DNA of 64,000 bases from Euphrasia confusa (taxonomy: Eukaryota > Streptophyta > Magnoliopsida > Lamiales > Orobanchaceae): NCBI GenBank assembly GCA_954870475.1, contig OX940956.1:16188844-16252843 (forward strand), in the 5' to 3' direction. Of this stretch, positions 12,740 to 23,808 are shown in pieces. The position numbers were made by a program, and so were the translations under genes. A model generated the notes under the pieces. That model searched no databases, was not told where the DNA came from, and saw nothing but the letters and a program-made list of their open reading frames with translations. Positions within the stretch are counted from its first letter, which is position 1; the number at the start of each line of letters is the position of its first letter.

Positions 12740-14286
12740 TCAAAAAAAATTGTAAAACAGATTTTTTTTAGCTTGTCTTTTGGCATCTTTGTCAGCCTCA
12801 AATTGATTATTTCGTTGTTGTGCATTATTGTTGTGCAGATAATTGTATAGATCCATTTGTTCTTGAAATTGAAACTCTAAACCATATGCGGATGAGTCTC
12901 TTCTTTCCATCCAGTATTTTGATATCCACGGCACTGGATGATAGTCGGATCTCATATGCAACTGAAATAAAAGTTATAGTTATTATCTGCAAAAAATAAA
13001 TTATAAATTATATAATAAAACCAATGAGTTTTTTTCTTACCAATATCCTCCAATGATTATAATTGTTCACGTGCCCTAACACCACCATTGCGCTCGGAAG
13101 TGCATGATAAGGTTTCAAAGCTACAGAAGGACATAAATATCCGCCAGTTTCTCCGAATGTCATTATGAAGATATTATATGTAGTTGCAGCCACGTATCCA
13201 CAGTCAGGTACTGAGAAATAGTTAGCCGGACTGCATGGACCATCGAAGTGATTAATAGTTTGGTCCAAGGATGACATGGTTGTAAGACCACCTATAACAT
13301 TATCATATAATTCTGTTCTTTCGCGGAGATCACGTAGCATATCACCTCTTATTGTAAGCCATTGGTCTTCATTTCCAAGGACTGCTAGAGCAACAACTCT
13401 AAAACCGCAATTACCGCCTCCAACCACATCCGTGTATGATTCAATATATTCTCTTATGTAGGGAGGAAAATATTTCTCCATCTTAAAGCCTCGTAATGTT
13501 ACCCGTGACTCACTCTGGCGAACGCTACTGTAGCGCGGTGAAACCTGTTGAGAATTTAAGAAACTTGAAGGTGGGGAGTTTGGAGAGGGTGGTCTTGGAC
13601 CGTGTGAAAAGCTCGCCCGATGTTGATTCTCTTCAGGAGAGCTTGTCCAAAGATATGATGTGCTATTTCTATGATGAGTTTCGGGTGGAATATCCTGATA
13701 TGCATTTGTGGCCGCCACTCTTCCCTTACCCTTTGGCTTTTTAGAACTCTTTAGTCCGACAACTTTACACCATTTCTCCCATCCTGAAGGTTCACGGTCG
13801 GTGCTTGGAGGCTTCTTATAAGGTTCAACTGCCGCAGGTGCACTAACGTATTTTGTGTCTTTGAATAGTTTTTTCCTCATGGTAGTACCACTTGAAAAAT
13901 CTATATTCAATGTTCTCCAGTAAATATCAATATTATCTAAAGGGATACTCTGTCCGCATGACATGTACTGAAGAAGTCTGCAATTGCACGGAATACCGTG
14001 TGTCCTCCACAGATAACACCCGCATTTATTTTGACCTAGATCTCTTGCCCCTTCTGCGATTATCAGTTCGAAAGCCTTAAACATGACGTTGCGAACTAGA
14101 TTCCTGAACAATTTGCAGTTTAACATATCAGTCCTCGTCTTGTTGGCGTTAATCATCGATTGTTTTTTATCTCCCCTATTTGCAATTCCATGACTTGATG
14201 AATTTGGTCGAACACATAGTTAAATGTGCAATTACTGCCGTCGAGATTGGCTTTCACCCTGTGATGCTCTAGTTCAGCTCTGTAAT
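12740..14286 (-). pseudogene. MULE-type protein: transposase C-terminus with SWIM finger fused to an OTU protease
   Basis: Minus-strand exons: about 14286-14158 (acceptor TTACAG), running in the MULE helical region ending MELQIGEIKNN; then a frame break at about 14157; then 14156-13041 open; intron 13040-12962 (GTAAG...TTTCAG); and a last exon 12961-12740. The intron joins HWRIL to LHMRSDYHPVPWISKYW in frame, matching the end of plant transposon OTU proteins. The SWIM finger reads CGCYLWRTHGIPCNC, followed by SIPLDNIDIYWR, as in FAR1/MULE transposases. The OTU domain has GGGNCGFRVVALAVLG, with the nucleophile Cys kept, the usual preceding catalytic Asp replaced by Gly, and the late His in NHW. 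The DDE catalytic part of the transposase is absent, so this is a truncated gene. OTU domains are deubiquitinase-like; a role in transposition is not established. Confidence 0.75.
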
Positions 14287-14749
14287 TCAAGTACAAACAG
14301 GTTTCACATAAGAACTCGTAATATTTTATATATTTATATATATATATATATATATATTTAAAGTGTCTTTTAAAATTCTAAAGGATGAATTAACTATAAA
14401 TAATGTATTTGAGGTTATTTGGAAGGACATTATTAAGAATTTATGAAATAATATATTTGTTAAGAAATTATTTTTAACGTCGTTTGTGTTCACCGGCATC
14501 TCATTTGAGATCAACGGTTTTCACTAGAGCTCCTGCATCAAATCGAATTTTAACAGATAGATTGATGCATATGTGAAACTTATAAAAAAAAGCACTAAAT
14601 AAAATAAAATTTATTAGATTTGAAAGAAAAATTGAAAAAAAATGTTGAAGCCTCCACTTTCGTGATTCTCTACTGGAATCGTTTAGGTCCTTCCTTGATG
14701 ATGACAGCGTGTGTTCGTCATATCGTCACATCTTCTCGACGAGGAAGAA

Positions 14750-14853
14750 CTCCAATTCCCATCCCAATGTAAATTCAATTCTAGATTCCGAAACGAAAAA
14801 CACTTCAATTCTCATCCCAATGTAAATTCAATTCTAGATTCCGAAATGAAAAA
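14750..14853 (+). repeat. Two-copy tandem repeat, about 50 bases
   Basis: CATCCCAATGTAAATTCAAT followed by TCTAGATTCCGAAA occurs twice head to tail inside the inner MULE. Confidence 0.8.
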
Positions 14854-14888
14854 CACACATCCTCATCCTACACATAATAAAATAAAAA

Positions 14889-15218
14889 TCAATTAAATCT
14901 CAAGAAAAAACATTCATTTAATTTTTTTTCCCCAATTAGATTCATAGACACAAAGGAAAGACATTTTACATTAGACTCGAAATTGTTTCCACGCCTTCTA
15001 TTTGAGGAGGAGAGAGAAACATTCAAATTGTTGTCACAAGAGTTATAATCCAACGTTTCAGGCGGCAGCGAATTCAAGCCGATATTCAACCGCGAAACTA
15101 CTTGATTTTCTCCATCGTCTTCGGTTTTCTCACCGAAATCCTCACTGTCACAGTAATACTTCTCATCTTCACTTTCTCCCCCCAACGAGATTTCAATTAG
15201 TGAATTGAAATTTGACAA
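14889..15218 (-). CDS. Acidic 109-residue reading frame near the right TIR of the inner MULE
   Basis: It begins 127 bases inside the right TIR, where a MULE gene would start, and is on the same strand as the SWIM/OTU gene. The first 40 residues are Glu/Asp-rich (GGESEDEKYYCDSEDFGEKT), the rest Ser/Asn-rich, with no recognised domain. It could be a first exon of the original transposase gene whose middle was lost, or a chance frame. Confidence 0.25.
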   Translation of the reverse strand: MSNFNSLIEISLGGESEDEKYYCDSEDFGEKTEDDGENQVVSRLNIGLNSLPPETLDYNSCDNNLNVSLSSSNRRRGNNFESNVKCLSFVSMNLIGEKKLNECFFLRFN

Positions 15219-15740
15219 GCTTTTTTTAACCGATTTTTTTTTTAATATTTGCAGATTTAAAAATTGGAGAAGATGAAGGACTTCTTTTCTTTAAAAAATA
15301 AATTCTAAGAGAGGAAAGAGAAGAGAAGAGAGAGCAAAGAGAATTTAATAAACTAATATATTAAAAGTAGAATTAATGAGTGGACATAATCCACGTAAGA
15401 ATAGAAGCACATTAAGAGATCCCACTGCGGGGAGGAGAGCAGTTACGCATATATACGATGTAAGATGGTCATACGTATTCTTGGACCGTATGTATTGAGA
15501 TGAAAGAAATATGTATATTTTGTTTTATAAATAAATCTAATAAATAATGAAAAGGTTAAAAGAGTAACTTCTTACCTTCGACCAACATAAATTTGACACC
15601 TGTCAACTGAAGGCACATGTTTTGCACGTGTTGCCGAGATCCGCCGTTTCAGATACTAAACCACCAAAAAAAAGATGAGTCACCAAAGTTTGAAAGTGCA
15701 TATAGTTCAGATACTAAACTATAATTATCCCTATAAATTA

Positions 15741-16116
15741 TATCTATTGTTTAGGCTAATTATATAATAAGGCCGATTGTCCATTCTAACCTTCTGTTTA
15801 CCGACTAATTTTAATTAAGATTGTTTTAGCAAAAAATTATCCCGCTCATTCTAACCTAGTTCCATAAAATTTGAATCTCGTTTTTTTACCACACTGCGCT
15901 CATAAACTATCACATAGAGATGATGACCGACAACGAATATTCTTCTCAAGAAACCCAATTTGAGCAGCGATAGATTTCTGTTAGATGACAAAAATTATTT
16001 AGAAATATACGAAATTCACCGATCGATCAAATTAAGCCAAAATTTCTTTGCTTCTGAAATCACAAAAAATCTCTGAGATTCGCCGATCAAGTTTTTCGGT
16101 ATAAAGTTTATATTTT

Positions 16117-16159
<43 letters not shown>

Positions 16160-17228
16160 GTATGATCAGAATGATAGTCATGATTTTGAAAAACAATATT
16201 TTCTTGATTAGGTATATATAAAACGCAAGCTCAAGTCTTTGCCTCAGAAAGAATATCTATGTTAGAAATATACTTCACATATTTACCAAGAACCAAAGTT
16301 TTCCCTAGCTAAAGTAAGTTATGGAGTTAAACCTATTAAGTAATGTTTGGTGGCACAAAGTCACAAACTATTAAACACGGGATAAGTTATTTAAAGAAAA
16401 TAAGTCTTATACTAATAAATTGGTGTTTGGTATACATTTATGTTATCTGGCTGAACTTTTTTGTTCATGAATTAATTGATAAGATTGGCCTTCATTATTG
16501 TCCTTCATTTATATTTTTTGTTTCTGTTTCTTTTTATTCCCACTCATTTTTTCATTCTCAAGAAAAACAGGAAATTTTAATTTAAAATTTGGTTTGGCTT
16601 TTTTGAAATAAAAAATTAAATTAAAAATTGAAATAAACTTTGATTCTAGTATCGCACAACAACACAACATCATCAAAATCAAACAAAGTATGATATATTT
16701 GTAATTTCCAATGAGATCCAACACTTCTTAAATGCAAAAATCCAAAAAGAACACGTCAAATAATTAATAAATAATGGCAGGACCCCAACAGAAGATATAA
16801 TTTCATTTACTCTCAGTTACCAAATATTGCTAAAAATTGAATAGATGATAAAGCCTGTGGAATCTTACGCTGAACCCAAGCATACGAAAATTACAAAAAA
16901 AAAACCTTCTTTGTTGGCTATTCTCTCCTATAAAATTATACAATTATTCGTAGTGAATTTCGTATAATAATTATTTGAAAATTCAAAAAGATGAAAACTA
17001 GAAACCCTAGAATCGTACGTGCAAAAGGTTGGGGAGAAATTAGAAAAGTGAAAGCCAGGTGTGATTTTAGATTTCATATATATGAAGATTGAGGGGCAAT
17101 TTAGTAATTTCAGAAATTAACATGAGTACTGTTTATTTGAGTCAAGTCAACTTAATTCTTTTGAAAGAAAACATGCCCAATAAAATGAAACCAAACTCAT
17201 CATCTATAAGACCGAGTATTAATGCCAA
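15741..17228. other. AT-rich intergenic DNA with an (AT)n microsatellite
   Basis: No gene was seen. Positions 16119-16156 are a run of AT dinucleotides. The remainder has only short reading frames of low-complexity composition. Confidence 0.6.
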
Positions 17229-17457
17229 ATAGAAGTGCACAGATGTGCGGGTCGAACCCAACCTGACCGGGCCCGTCCGCTTTCCGGGCTGGAATTAGCC
17301 CGGCCCGGCCAACCTTCACAGCCCGTCTAAGGCTCGGACCGGCTCGAATTCATATTTACCAACCCAGTTACCCGCACAGCTGGGCCCGCTGACTAACCTG
17401 CCCAACCCATGACCCGAAGCCCGCCCATCCGGCTTTCAAACCCAACTTAAACTTTTA

Positions 17458-18289
17458 GGTCGTGTTTGGTGGTCCATATTCTTATTGGGCTGATAAAATA
17501 GTGAAGTTAACATGTGAAGTTAACTCAACGTGAGTTTTCAAAACTTGTGTTTGGTTGGTTTAAGTAAATAATAAAAGGATACGGAGTTGTGGATGAGATT
17601 CACTTTCTCTCCTTTTCCTATACAATAATTGTCTCCGCACAAATTGCAAGAGAAAAAAAAAATGAAATTTGATATAAATCTATTTGGGTGCTCTGTTAAG
17701 ATCTCCTCAACTGCAGCCCACCACCATCGCCCTCGCTATCGAGCTCCTCAATGGCGGGCCGCCACCATCACCACCACTATTGAGCTCCTCAAAGGCGCAT
17801 CACCACCGACTACCACCATTGCCATCGTTATCGAGCTCCTCAACGGTGGGCTACCATCATCACCACCGCTATCGAGCTCCTCAATGGAGAGCCACCACCA
17901 TCGCCATAATTATTGAGCGCGGACAACAACAAATCTGATAATTTAAGATTTTGATTTTATTTCAATTTTTAAACCTAAATCATTTTCTTCAATCATTTTT
18001 AAGCGCTGAATTTATAAATGAAAAAATTGGGGCAAAAATTGAGATGCAGTTAAGAGAGCAAGAAGAAGTGAAAAATGCGTGTTCTTTTTTTCTGGAAAAT
18101 TTTCTAAATTCCGCTACTGTTCATGTGAGATAGCCCAACATGCCATTTTGGGGTGTTAACTCTATTGAAGTGGAATAGTATTTAGTAGCGAGCTTATTAT
18201 TTAACTTGGGCCTTAAAAAGCCAAACCAAACACTAGATAATTGTGTTATCTCCGCTATCATGGACTTATCTTGGACACCAAACAAGGCC
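17458..18289. mobile_element. Harbinger/Tourist-like MITE 1
   Basis: Ends GGTCGTGTTTGGTGG and (reverse complement) GGCCTTGTTTGGTGT are inverted, with TTA on each side (17455-17457 and 18290-18292). This matches the GGCC(T)TGTTTGG ends and TWA targets of Tourist-like elements. It contains a four-copy minisatellite at 17735-17925. Confidence 0.75.
17735..17925 (+). repeat. Minisatellite with TATCGAGCTCCTCAA core
   Basis: Four copies of 40-50 bases start TAT(C/T)GAGCTCCTCAA at about 17738, 17778, 17828 and 17868, each followed by CACCAC/CCATCA-rich sequence. Frames across it encode His/Pro/Ser-rich low-complexity peptides and are not judged to be genes. Confidence 0.75.
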
Positions 18290-18293
18290 TTAA

Positions 18294-19040
18294 GGTCATG
18301 TTTGGTGGGCTGGAAAACACCAAGATAGTTGAGTTAACTAAACTATACATTGTTTGGTTTAATTTTAATGGGCCTGCCTTAGATAGCAGGCCCGATTTTA
18401 ATAACTGTTCAGCTTTAGAAGACTTATCTGCCCAATTTGATAAGATAAATTATCTTGCTTCCGATTGTTCAAATTCACATGTACTAAATTATCTTGCTTC
18501 CGATTGTTCAAATTCACATGTACTTTGTGCTCTATTTTTTAGATTTATTTTCCAATTCAGATATTTCTGAGATTACGATATCAACATCAAGGTTTGTATA
18601 TTTTTTTATTTTTTGCCTCGAAATTTTCTATATTACGTATTTTTTATTTTTCATGGAATTTGTAAAAAAAAAATGCATTTGGAAATCAGGGTTTCGACAA
18701 ATATTTGAGATTTGTACTCTTGTTAGATCTTTTGGGGATTTTTGTTTTTGGATTTGTGGAGACTTTTGTTAGATCTATTGGAGATTTTTTTTTAGTTCAA
18801 TGTTCAAGCCACCGATGTTCAAGATTGTTGTTCTTTTTTTTTTTTATGGTTAAATCAATAAATATTAAGATATGTTGCGGGTATATATATATATATATAT
18901 ATATTCATTCAGATTTAAATTTCTGTTACACAAAGTATATGAACACAACACTAATTAAGTTATCTATTATAAATGAATAGTATCAAAGATAGTTATTTTA
19001 TGTTAAATGAAGATAATTAAGTCGTGAACCAAACGAGCAC
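18294..19040. mobile_element. Harbinger-like MITE 2, abutting MITE 1
   Basis: Left end GGTCATGTTTGGTGG and right end (reverse complement) GTGCTCGTTTGGTTC, with TAA at 18291-18293 and 19041-19043. Its left target overlaps the right target of MITE 1 by two bases, so one inserted at the other's edge. It contains a 39-base direct duplication at about 18445-18523. Confidence 0.65.
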
Positions 19041-19152
19041 TAAGTTTTATCTATTCTTCCTCTTTCCATATAGTTATTTTATGTTAAATGAAGATAATTA
19101 AGTCGTGAACCAAACCGAGCACTAAGTTTTATCTATTCTTCCTCTTTCCATA
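18987..19152 (+). repeat. Tandem duplication, about 83 bases, spanning the end of MITE 2
   Basis: The block from ATAGTTATTTTATGTTAAAT to CTTCCTCTTTCCATAT is present twice head to tail with one inserted C. It copies the right terminus of MITE 2 and its flank. Confidence 0.85.
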
Positions 19153-20111
19153 TTCTTAGGTGCAGGCTGTAGGAGGATGAGCGAGACCCACTTAATTTAT
19201 TACTCAAATTTTATCTATCTTACCTTTATTTTATCAACATACTATTACTTTTAAAACTTCACTCATAAAAACTTTATTTTTTTAACTTAAAAATATATTT
19301 TTACCTTTTACTTTTTAATTAAAAAATAAAAAAATAAAAAAAAAAATTAATTTTGATTTACTATTATTATTTTTTATGGAAATAAGAAAGTAATAAATAA
19401 TATACTCAGGCCCGCTCGAGCCTGCACACAGTTCGTCCAGGCTGGTTCCGGGTTGGTCCAATTTCAAATTGAGGCCCAGCCCGCCTAGCCACGGGCTGAT
19501 CTGTGGGTCTGAATTTTTCAGCCCGCAACCCATCAAATCCAGCCAGGCCCGCACGGACGCGGCCCGTGTGCACCTCTAAATTGCCAACGCTCCATTAATA
19601 ATGCATGAAATGACAAGGTAAATGAAATTAAAATTGAGTTGAATAATGCAAGCCAAATTCTGTTTATTATCGTCCTCTCAACAACTTGTTATATTTAAAG
19701 TTAATGCGCGTTGGCAAGTCGGTCAACGAAATCGGAAGCTTTCCAAATCGTTTTAAAAAGTCTACTTTTGTTGAATTCAATCCAGTCGGCGGGTCAGTGT
19801 CAGTGGGATTGCACATACCGTACATGAAAAATACTCCCTCACGAATAACATGACTTCTTTTTACGCATTTTACAAGGGAAATGATCCTTTTTTTTTTTGG
19901 AAACAGATGAAGTACTACTCGGCTCCGTCAATGATTTGTTTGCACAGAGAGAGTGACACAATTTAAATTGACTTTTTGTAAATTGAATAATTCTCTACCG
20001 AGTAAAAACGTACAACAAATATTGATTATTTATTTTTCACTTCCATATATTTTGATATGTAACCGGTGAGACTTCTGGGAGCGTGCAAGTTTGACCCATC
20101 CGCCAGACTCT

Positions 20112-20199
20112 GATGGTTCAATTAAGGTCACAAATGGCAATATGGCTGCAGGAGGAGTGTATGCCTGCTTTCAACAAATGCTTCTATAAGAATATTTGA
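20112..20199 (+). pseudogene. C-terminal fragment of a BAHD acyltransferase gene
   Basis: Reads DGSI, then after a frame break MAIWLQEECMPAFNKCFYKN and a stop at 20197-20199. This aligns with the last residues (DGSFNIAIWLQEE...) of the complete gene 460 bases away, but on the opposite strand and with several replacements, so it comes from a related paralog. Nothing upstream of it resembles the rest of the gene. Confidence 0.75.
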
Positions 20200-20662
20200 T
20201 CATTGGATTTGGGAATATTTAATTTGTAACTGTACTAATTTGCAAACATCTAATGTTATTTTGCCGGACATTTTCGTGGTATTGTGGTAAAAATCTAATC
20301 AAAAAATAAGTTACTCTACAAATAAAAGCTAAAATACTCTTTTGGTATGTGTACCAACTAAATCAAACAATGAAGGTTTTAATAGTAACCACCCGATTTA
20401 CTACGGAACAAGGACTTCGGATATATGTGATTCAATTCCTACCTCATTTAAATACTTCCTTGAGTTAGGTACATATACACTATCTTTAATAGTATAAGTA
20501 CAAAAATTGAATTAAAAAATCTAAGTGCCAAAACAAGCCATTATAAAATTTAATTAAATTAATTGACCCCAAATAGAAAGGAATGTAATCACATGTTTTA
20601 ATGTTTTCATCAACCCAATTTAACGCATGATTATTAAAATAAAAAATAATATTACAAATGAT

Positions 20663-22015
20663 TCATATATCATCATAAAAACATTTTTTGAAGGACGTCA
20701 TATATTCCTCCTGCAACCAAATGGCGATATTGAACGAACCGTCCCCGTCGTTGCTGGGGATAATAAACGTCTTCCCATCAAAGCCCATGGGCCCAGGGCC
20801 CATATGTATCTCCTTCCCCCACCCGAAATCCGCCCCGTACAGCGGCAGCGCCGTCCAGCTAATCACCGCCAAATTAGGGTTCCCATAGAAATCCCCCTTC
20901 GGCCGCCCGTTGTTGTCCAGCGTCCTGAACCGCCCCACGTCCGGCAGCCCCTTCAGGAAATCCAAGTATCCCCTCACCGATTCGTCGCTCACCTTCGCCA
21001 CCGCCTCCCGGATCTTCCGGCACGCCGTCCCGATTGAGCTCGAGAGAAGGGCCCCCGATTTATCGGTCGCCTCCACCCGAATCAGCGCGTTGCCGAAGTA
21101 GCTCTTCGGCAGCGGCGGCGTCAGCTTGTTCCGGAAGTCGGCGACGAAGTGGAGGCTCGTCTGCTGCTCGGCCACGTGGCCGCGCGATTTGCTCGTGCAC
21201 CGCCAGACGTGGGCGGCCACGGCCTCGAATCGGCTGAACCCTCGCCCTCCGCCGCCGCTCTCGGCGTCGAAATCGAGGCTGGCTTTGTTCCTGAGCTTCT
21301 CGATCTGGAGCTTGGTGAGGTTGAGGAAGGCGACGGTGATCGGCTTCATCTTCTGGGCAAGCTGGTCGTCCTGCCCGACCAGAGTCGGAGGGGGGCGGAG
21401 CACCGAGGCGTCGAACGGCGTCGCCGGCGGCTTCTCCGATTCCAGCACGCTCCGATCTAGGAACGGCGGGACGATCGGGTCGGCGGAGGCGCGTGCGAAT
21501 TTGGCCCACTCGTCGACGAAGTGGAGGGCGCTGGGGCCGTCGGCCATCACGTGGGAGATCCCGAGGCCGATGCTGACGCCGCCGCACCGGAAGCGCGTGA
21601 GCTGGACGATGACCAGCGGGATCTCGTCGATCGGGGTGGTGTAGTCCACCGACGGGATGAGGGGCTGGATGGCCGGAGTCGGGGTGAAATCGCCGTAGTC
21701 CTCCACGGACGCCTCTGTCTCCGCCTCGAAGATCGGGACCCCTTTCCCGTTGCAGTGGAGCTCGACTCGGCTGCCGCCGTCGGGAGACCACCGCAGGCGG
21801 CCGGCGAGGGGGTGGAACAGGACGAGGGCCTTGGCGAGGGAGGACTTGAGCCTGGAGACGGCGTCGGCGGAATCGAGGGCGGCGGAGTGCTTGTAGAAGT
21901 AGATGGTCGGGGTGTGTAGGATGTCCTTGATTTGATCGCAGCCGTTGAAGCACATGATTTCGTCAGGCGTGGGCTCCGCCGGCCGGACGATGTGAGTAGC
22001 TTTTAAGGTCACCAT
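20663..22015 (-). CDS. BAHD acyltransferase, clade V, spermidine hydroxycinnamoyltransferase-like
   Basis: 450 residues in a single exon, the family's normal length. The catalytic motif HVMAD (155-159) carries the general base His, and the structural motif DFGWG is at 396-400. The N-terminus MVTLKATHIVRPAEPTP and TPTIYFYK resembles the spermidine hydroxycinnamoyltransferase (SHT) branch more than shikimate HCT or rosmarinate synthase. The expected reaction is transfer of a hydroxycinnamoyl group from CoA to an amine or alcohol in the cytosol. The acceptor cannot be settled from sequence. Coding DNA is strikingly GC-rich compared with the AT-rich surroundings, which also produces long antisense frames. 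No lesion was seen. The start is the first Met, directly before the conserved N-terminal strand. Confidence 0.9.
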   Translation of the reverse strand: MVTLKATHIVRPAEPTPDEIMCFNGCDQIKDILHTPTIYFYKHSAALDSADAVSRLKSSLAKALVLFHPLAGRLRWSPDGGSRVELHCNGKGVPIFEAETEASVEDYGDFTPTPAIQPLIPSVDYTTPIDEIPLVIVQLTRFRCGGVSIGLGISHVMADGPSALHFVDEWAKFARASADPIVPPFLDRSVLESEKPPATPFDASVLRPPPTLVGQDDQLAQKMKPITVAFLNLTKLQIEKLRNKASLDFDAESGGGGRGFSRFEAVAAHVWRCTSKSRGHVAEQQTSLHFVADFRNKLTPPLPKSYFGNALIRVEATDKSGALLSSSIGTACRKIREAVAKVSDESVRGYLDFLKGLPDVGRFRTLDNNGRPKGDFYGNPNLAVISWTALPLYGADFGWGKEIHMGPGPMGFDGKTFIIPSNDGDGSFNIAIWLQEEYMTSFKKCFYDDI

Positions 22016-22092
22016 GATATGATGCTTGTGTGGATGCTATAGCAAGAGAAATGGATTTGGGTTATTTTTGGTGGAGGAGTTGTGTGTGAATT

Positions 22093-22104
22093 TGATGCTA
22101 TAAA
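22093..22104 (-). promoter_or_regulatory. Possible TATA box for the BAHD gene
   Basis: TTTATTTATAG on the minus strand lies about 85 bases before the start codon at 22015, a suitable distance for a short leader. Confidence 0.4.
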
Positions 22105-22831
22105 TAAACATGAAACATTTGAGGGAGAGGGAGAATTGTTGGAAGGGTAGGTTTACAACTACTCGATTTTGTTCGTGGCTCGTGGAGATAAAGATGTGTA
22201 GCTCGTTTAGTGTAACGTAAACATCATTTATTATTTTTTTGTTATTAATTATACATTCTTTGATATACGTACTATTTCACATTTAATTTAATGTATATTT
22301 AATGTATATCAACTATCGCTAATAGATTTTATATAATATTTTACATTCGCATTTATTGTAAATTTGTAATACTGTATAATTATTGATTATTTTAATAAAA
22401 ATTGCTGTTCAAAATATATAAGCATTTATTGTAATATACTGTATAATTATTGTTTATTTTGATAAAAAATGCTATTAAAAAATATATACGTAAATAATTT
22501 TAGTAAATTCAACTTGTAGTTTTTAAATTTTACGATTGGCTTTTGTAAGTTTGACTTTTAGTTTTTTAATATACAAATATACAATGAACAAGCATGTGAA
22601 CTAAGCAAACGTTAATACGACATGTCAAATAATGGTGGTATTCCGCCGCCTCGTATATTAGATACACGTGTTGACCAGCTTTTTTTTTGTTTAATGTGCT
22701 ACATTATTAGTTGAGATAATTAAATTTCAAACCTAAATTTCCAACATGAAGTTCAAGTATTTGTACATTTTGCAACTTAGAAAACTGTTGCAAGTAACAA
22801 CCTAGTGTCTTATAGACTATCTCAAGTACAA

Positions 22832-23011
22832 TTCCTAGTTGGCACTAATTTGTACTTATTTACACAAATAATGAGTGAGTTACAAATTATGAAAAGAGAT
22901 AAAAATAAGTATCAATTCTTTAATTCTTAGTTGGCACTAATTTGTGTGTAGGTACACAAATAGTGAGTGATGTACAAATAAAAAGAAATAAAAATGAGTA
23001 TCAATTCTTTG
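22832..23011 (+). repeat. Tandem duplication, about 90 bases
   Basis: The unit starting TTC(C/T)TAGTTGGCACTAATTTG and ending in AGTATCAATTCTTT is repeated at 22832 and 22924 with moderate divergence. Confidence 0.8.
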
Positions 23012-23684
23012 ATACTATATACAAATGAAAATGTGAGCTCAATTTGAATTGTTTTCATTTTTTTATTATTATTTTTTAATATTATGTGTGTAAATAAAAA
23101 TAAAATAGGTATAATGGTGGGACTTATAAAAGTAAAATTGTACCTTGTATTGTTGAAGGATGTATGTATAAATTGATATGTATAATTTATTTTTGATATG
23201 ACATGTGACGTGACACAAATTTGCACTTAAAAATAGATATACCATTGGAGATGATCTTATGTTTTTACGCTTTTCAACTTGTCGAAGATCAAAACGAAAT
23301 ATTACAAAAAATATTCCGTTTTCAAGGGTATACAAGTAAATAAACACTCAAATTTATGATAAATTACTGATTTAACTCAGTCAACAAATAGTCAACAATA
23401 ATTATAAATAAAATATATTATGTTGTGCCAAGAAAAACCGATCACCGACACGTGAACACAGGGAAAGTCAACCAAGGAAAATGTCAAATTGCATATACAT
23501 GGATGCCCAGGCCATTGAAATCCAGAGCTAAAGACAGGACAAATCGCTCAATGAGTTTCAAACTTATACATAGGGATGACAGAAAGAAGAGAGAGACAAG
23601 CTCCTAGGCAAAGCCAGCAAACTCCAGAGGCTTCCTGCAGGAGAATCTGGGGATTTTTCAAGCATTTGGAGAGGTCTTTAGTGG

Positions 23685-23808
23685 AGTTTGTGGTCCAATG
23701 AATGTGTAATACATGTCATATGCATGCAAAATACTTGTCAAAAGTAAAGTTTGTGGTCCAATGCATGTGTAATACATGTCATGTGCATGCATAATACTTG
23801 TAAAAAAG
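23685..23808 (+). repeat. Tandem duplication, about 62 bases
   Basis: Two copies of AGTTTGTGGTCCAATG followed by TGTGTAATACATGTCAT lie head to tail at 23685 and 23748, about 40 bases upstream of TATATATAAG. Confidence 0.85.

Larger units (their letters stand above)
12041..15448. mobile_element. Inner MULE carrying the SWIM/OTU gene
   Basis: A second inverted-repeat pair (12041-12160 and about 15345-15448) shares AACTGCT(A/C)TCCTCCCCGCA and TATGTGGATTATGTCCA-like blocks. Perfect 9-base direct repeats ATATATACG flank it at 12032-12040 and 15449-15457. It lies wholly inside the outer MULE, so it inserted later. Its minus-strand gene occupies 12740-14286. Left interior 12161-12739 and right interior 14300-14888 are AT-rich and show no coding. 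Confidence 0.85.
11006..15731. mobile_element. Outer Mutator-like element (MULE) with long TIRs
   Basis: Terminal inverted repeats of about 145 bases (11006-11160 and about 15605-15731) start GGGATAATTATA and include AACACGTGCAAAACA. The element is flanked by a perfect 9-base target duplication TATAAATTA (10997-11005 and 15732-15740), the Mutator hallmark. After removing the inner MULE (12041-15448), the interior is about 1 kb without a transposase. It has a stretch at 11280-11960 that looks like plant gene sequence (GA-rich leader, then an unspliced-looking GC-richer block). This may be captured host DNA (Pack-MULE style), but no gene family was recognised in it. Confidence 0.85.
17229..19579. 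mobile_element. Non-autonomous hAT element
   Basis: Ends ATAGAAGTGCACA and (reverse complement) TTAGAGGTGCACA are inverted, flanked by 8-base repeats AATGCCAA (17221-17228) and ATTGCCAA (19580-19587), one mismatch. Subterminal regions 17250-17440 and 19405-19565 are GC-rich with repeated CCCGGCCCG, GCCCGC and AGCCCG words, typical of this hAT group in plants. No transposase is present. The interior is filled by two Harbinger-like MITEs. Confidence 0.8.

Noticed and set aside
16119..16156. (AT)n run as a possible origin or matrix attachment site
   Set aside because: Simple microsatellite; nothing else supports a function.
17629..17938. Histidine/proline-rich frames
   Set aside because: Minisatellite translation inside a MITE.
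20627..21953. Long open frames on both strands overlapping the BAHD gene
   Set aside because: They are shadows caused by the GC-rich coding sequence; only the 450-residue frame has family motifs.
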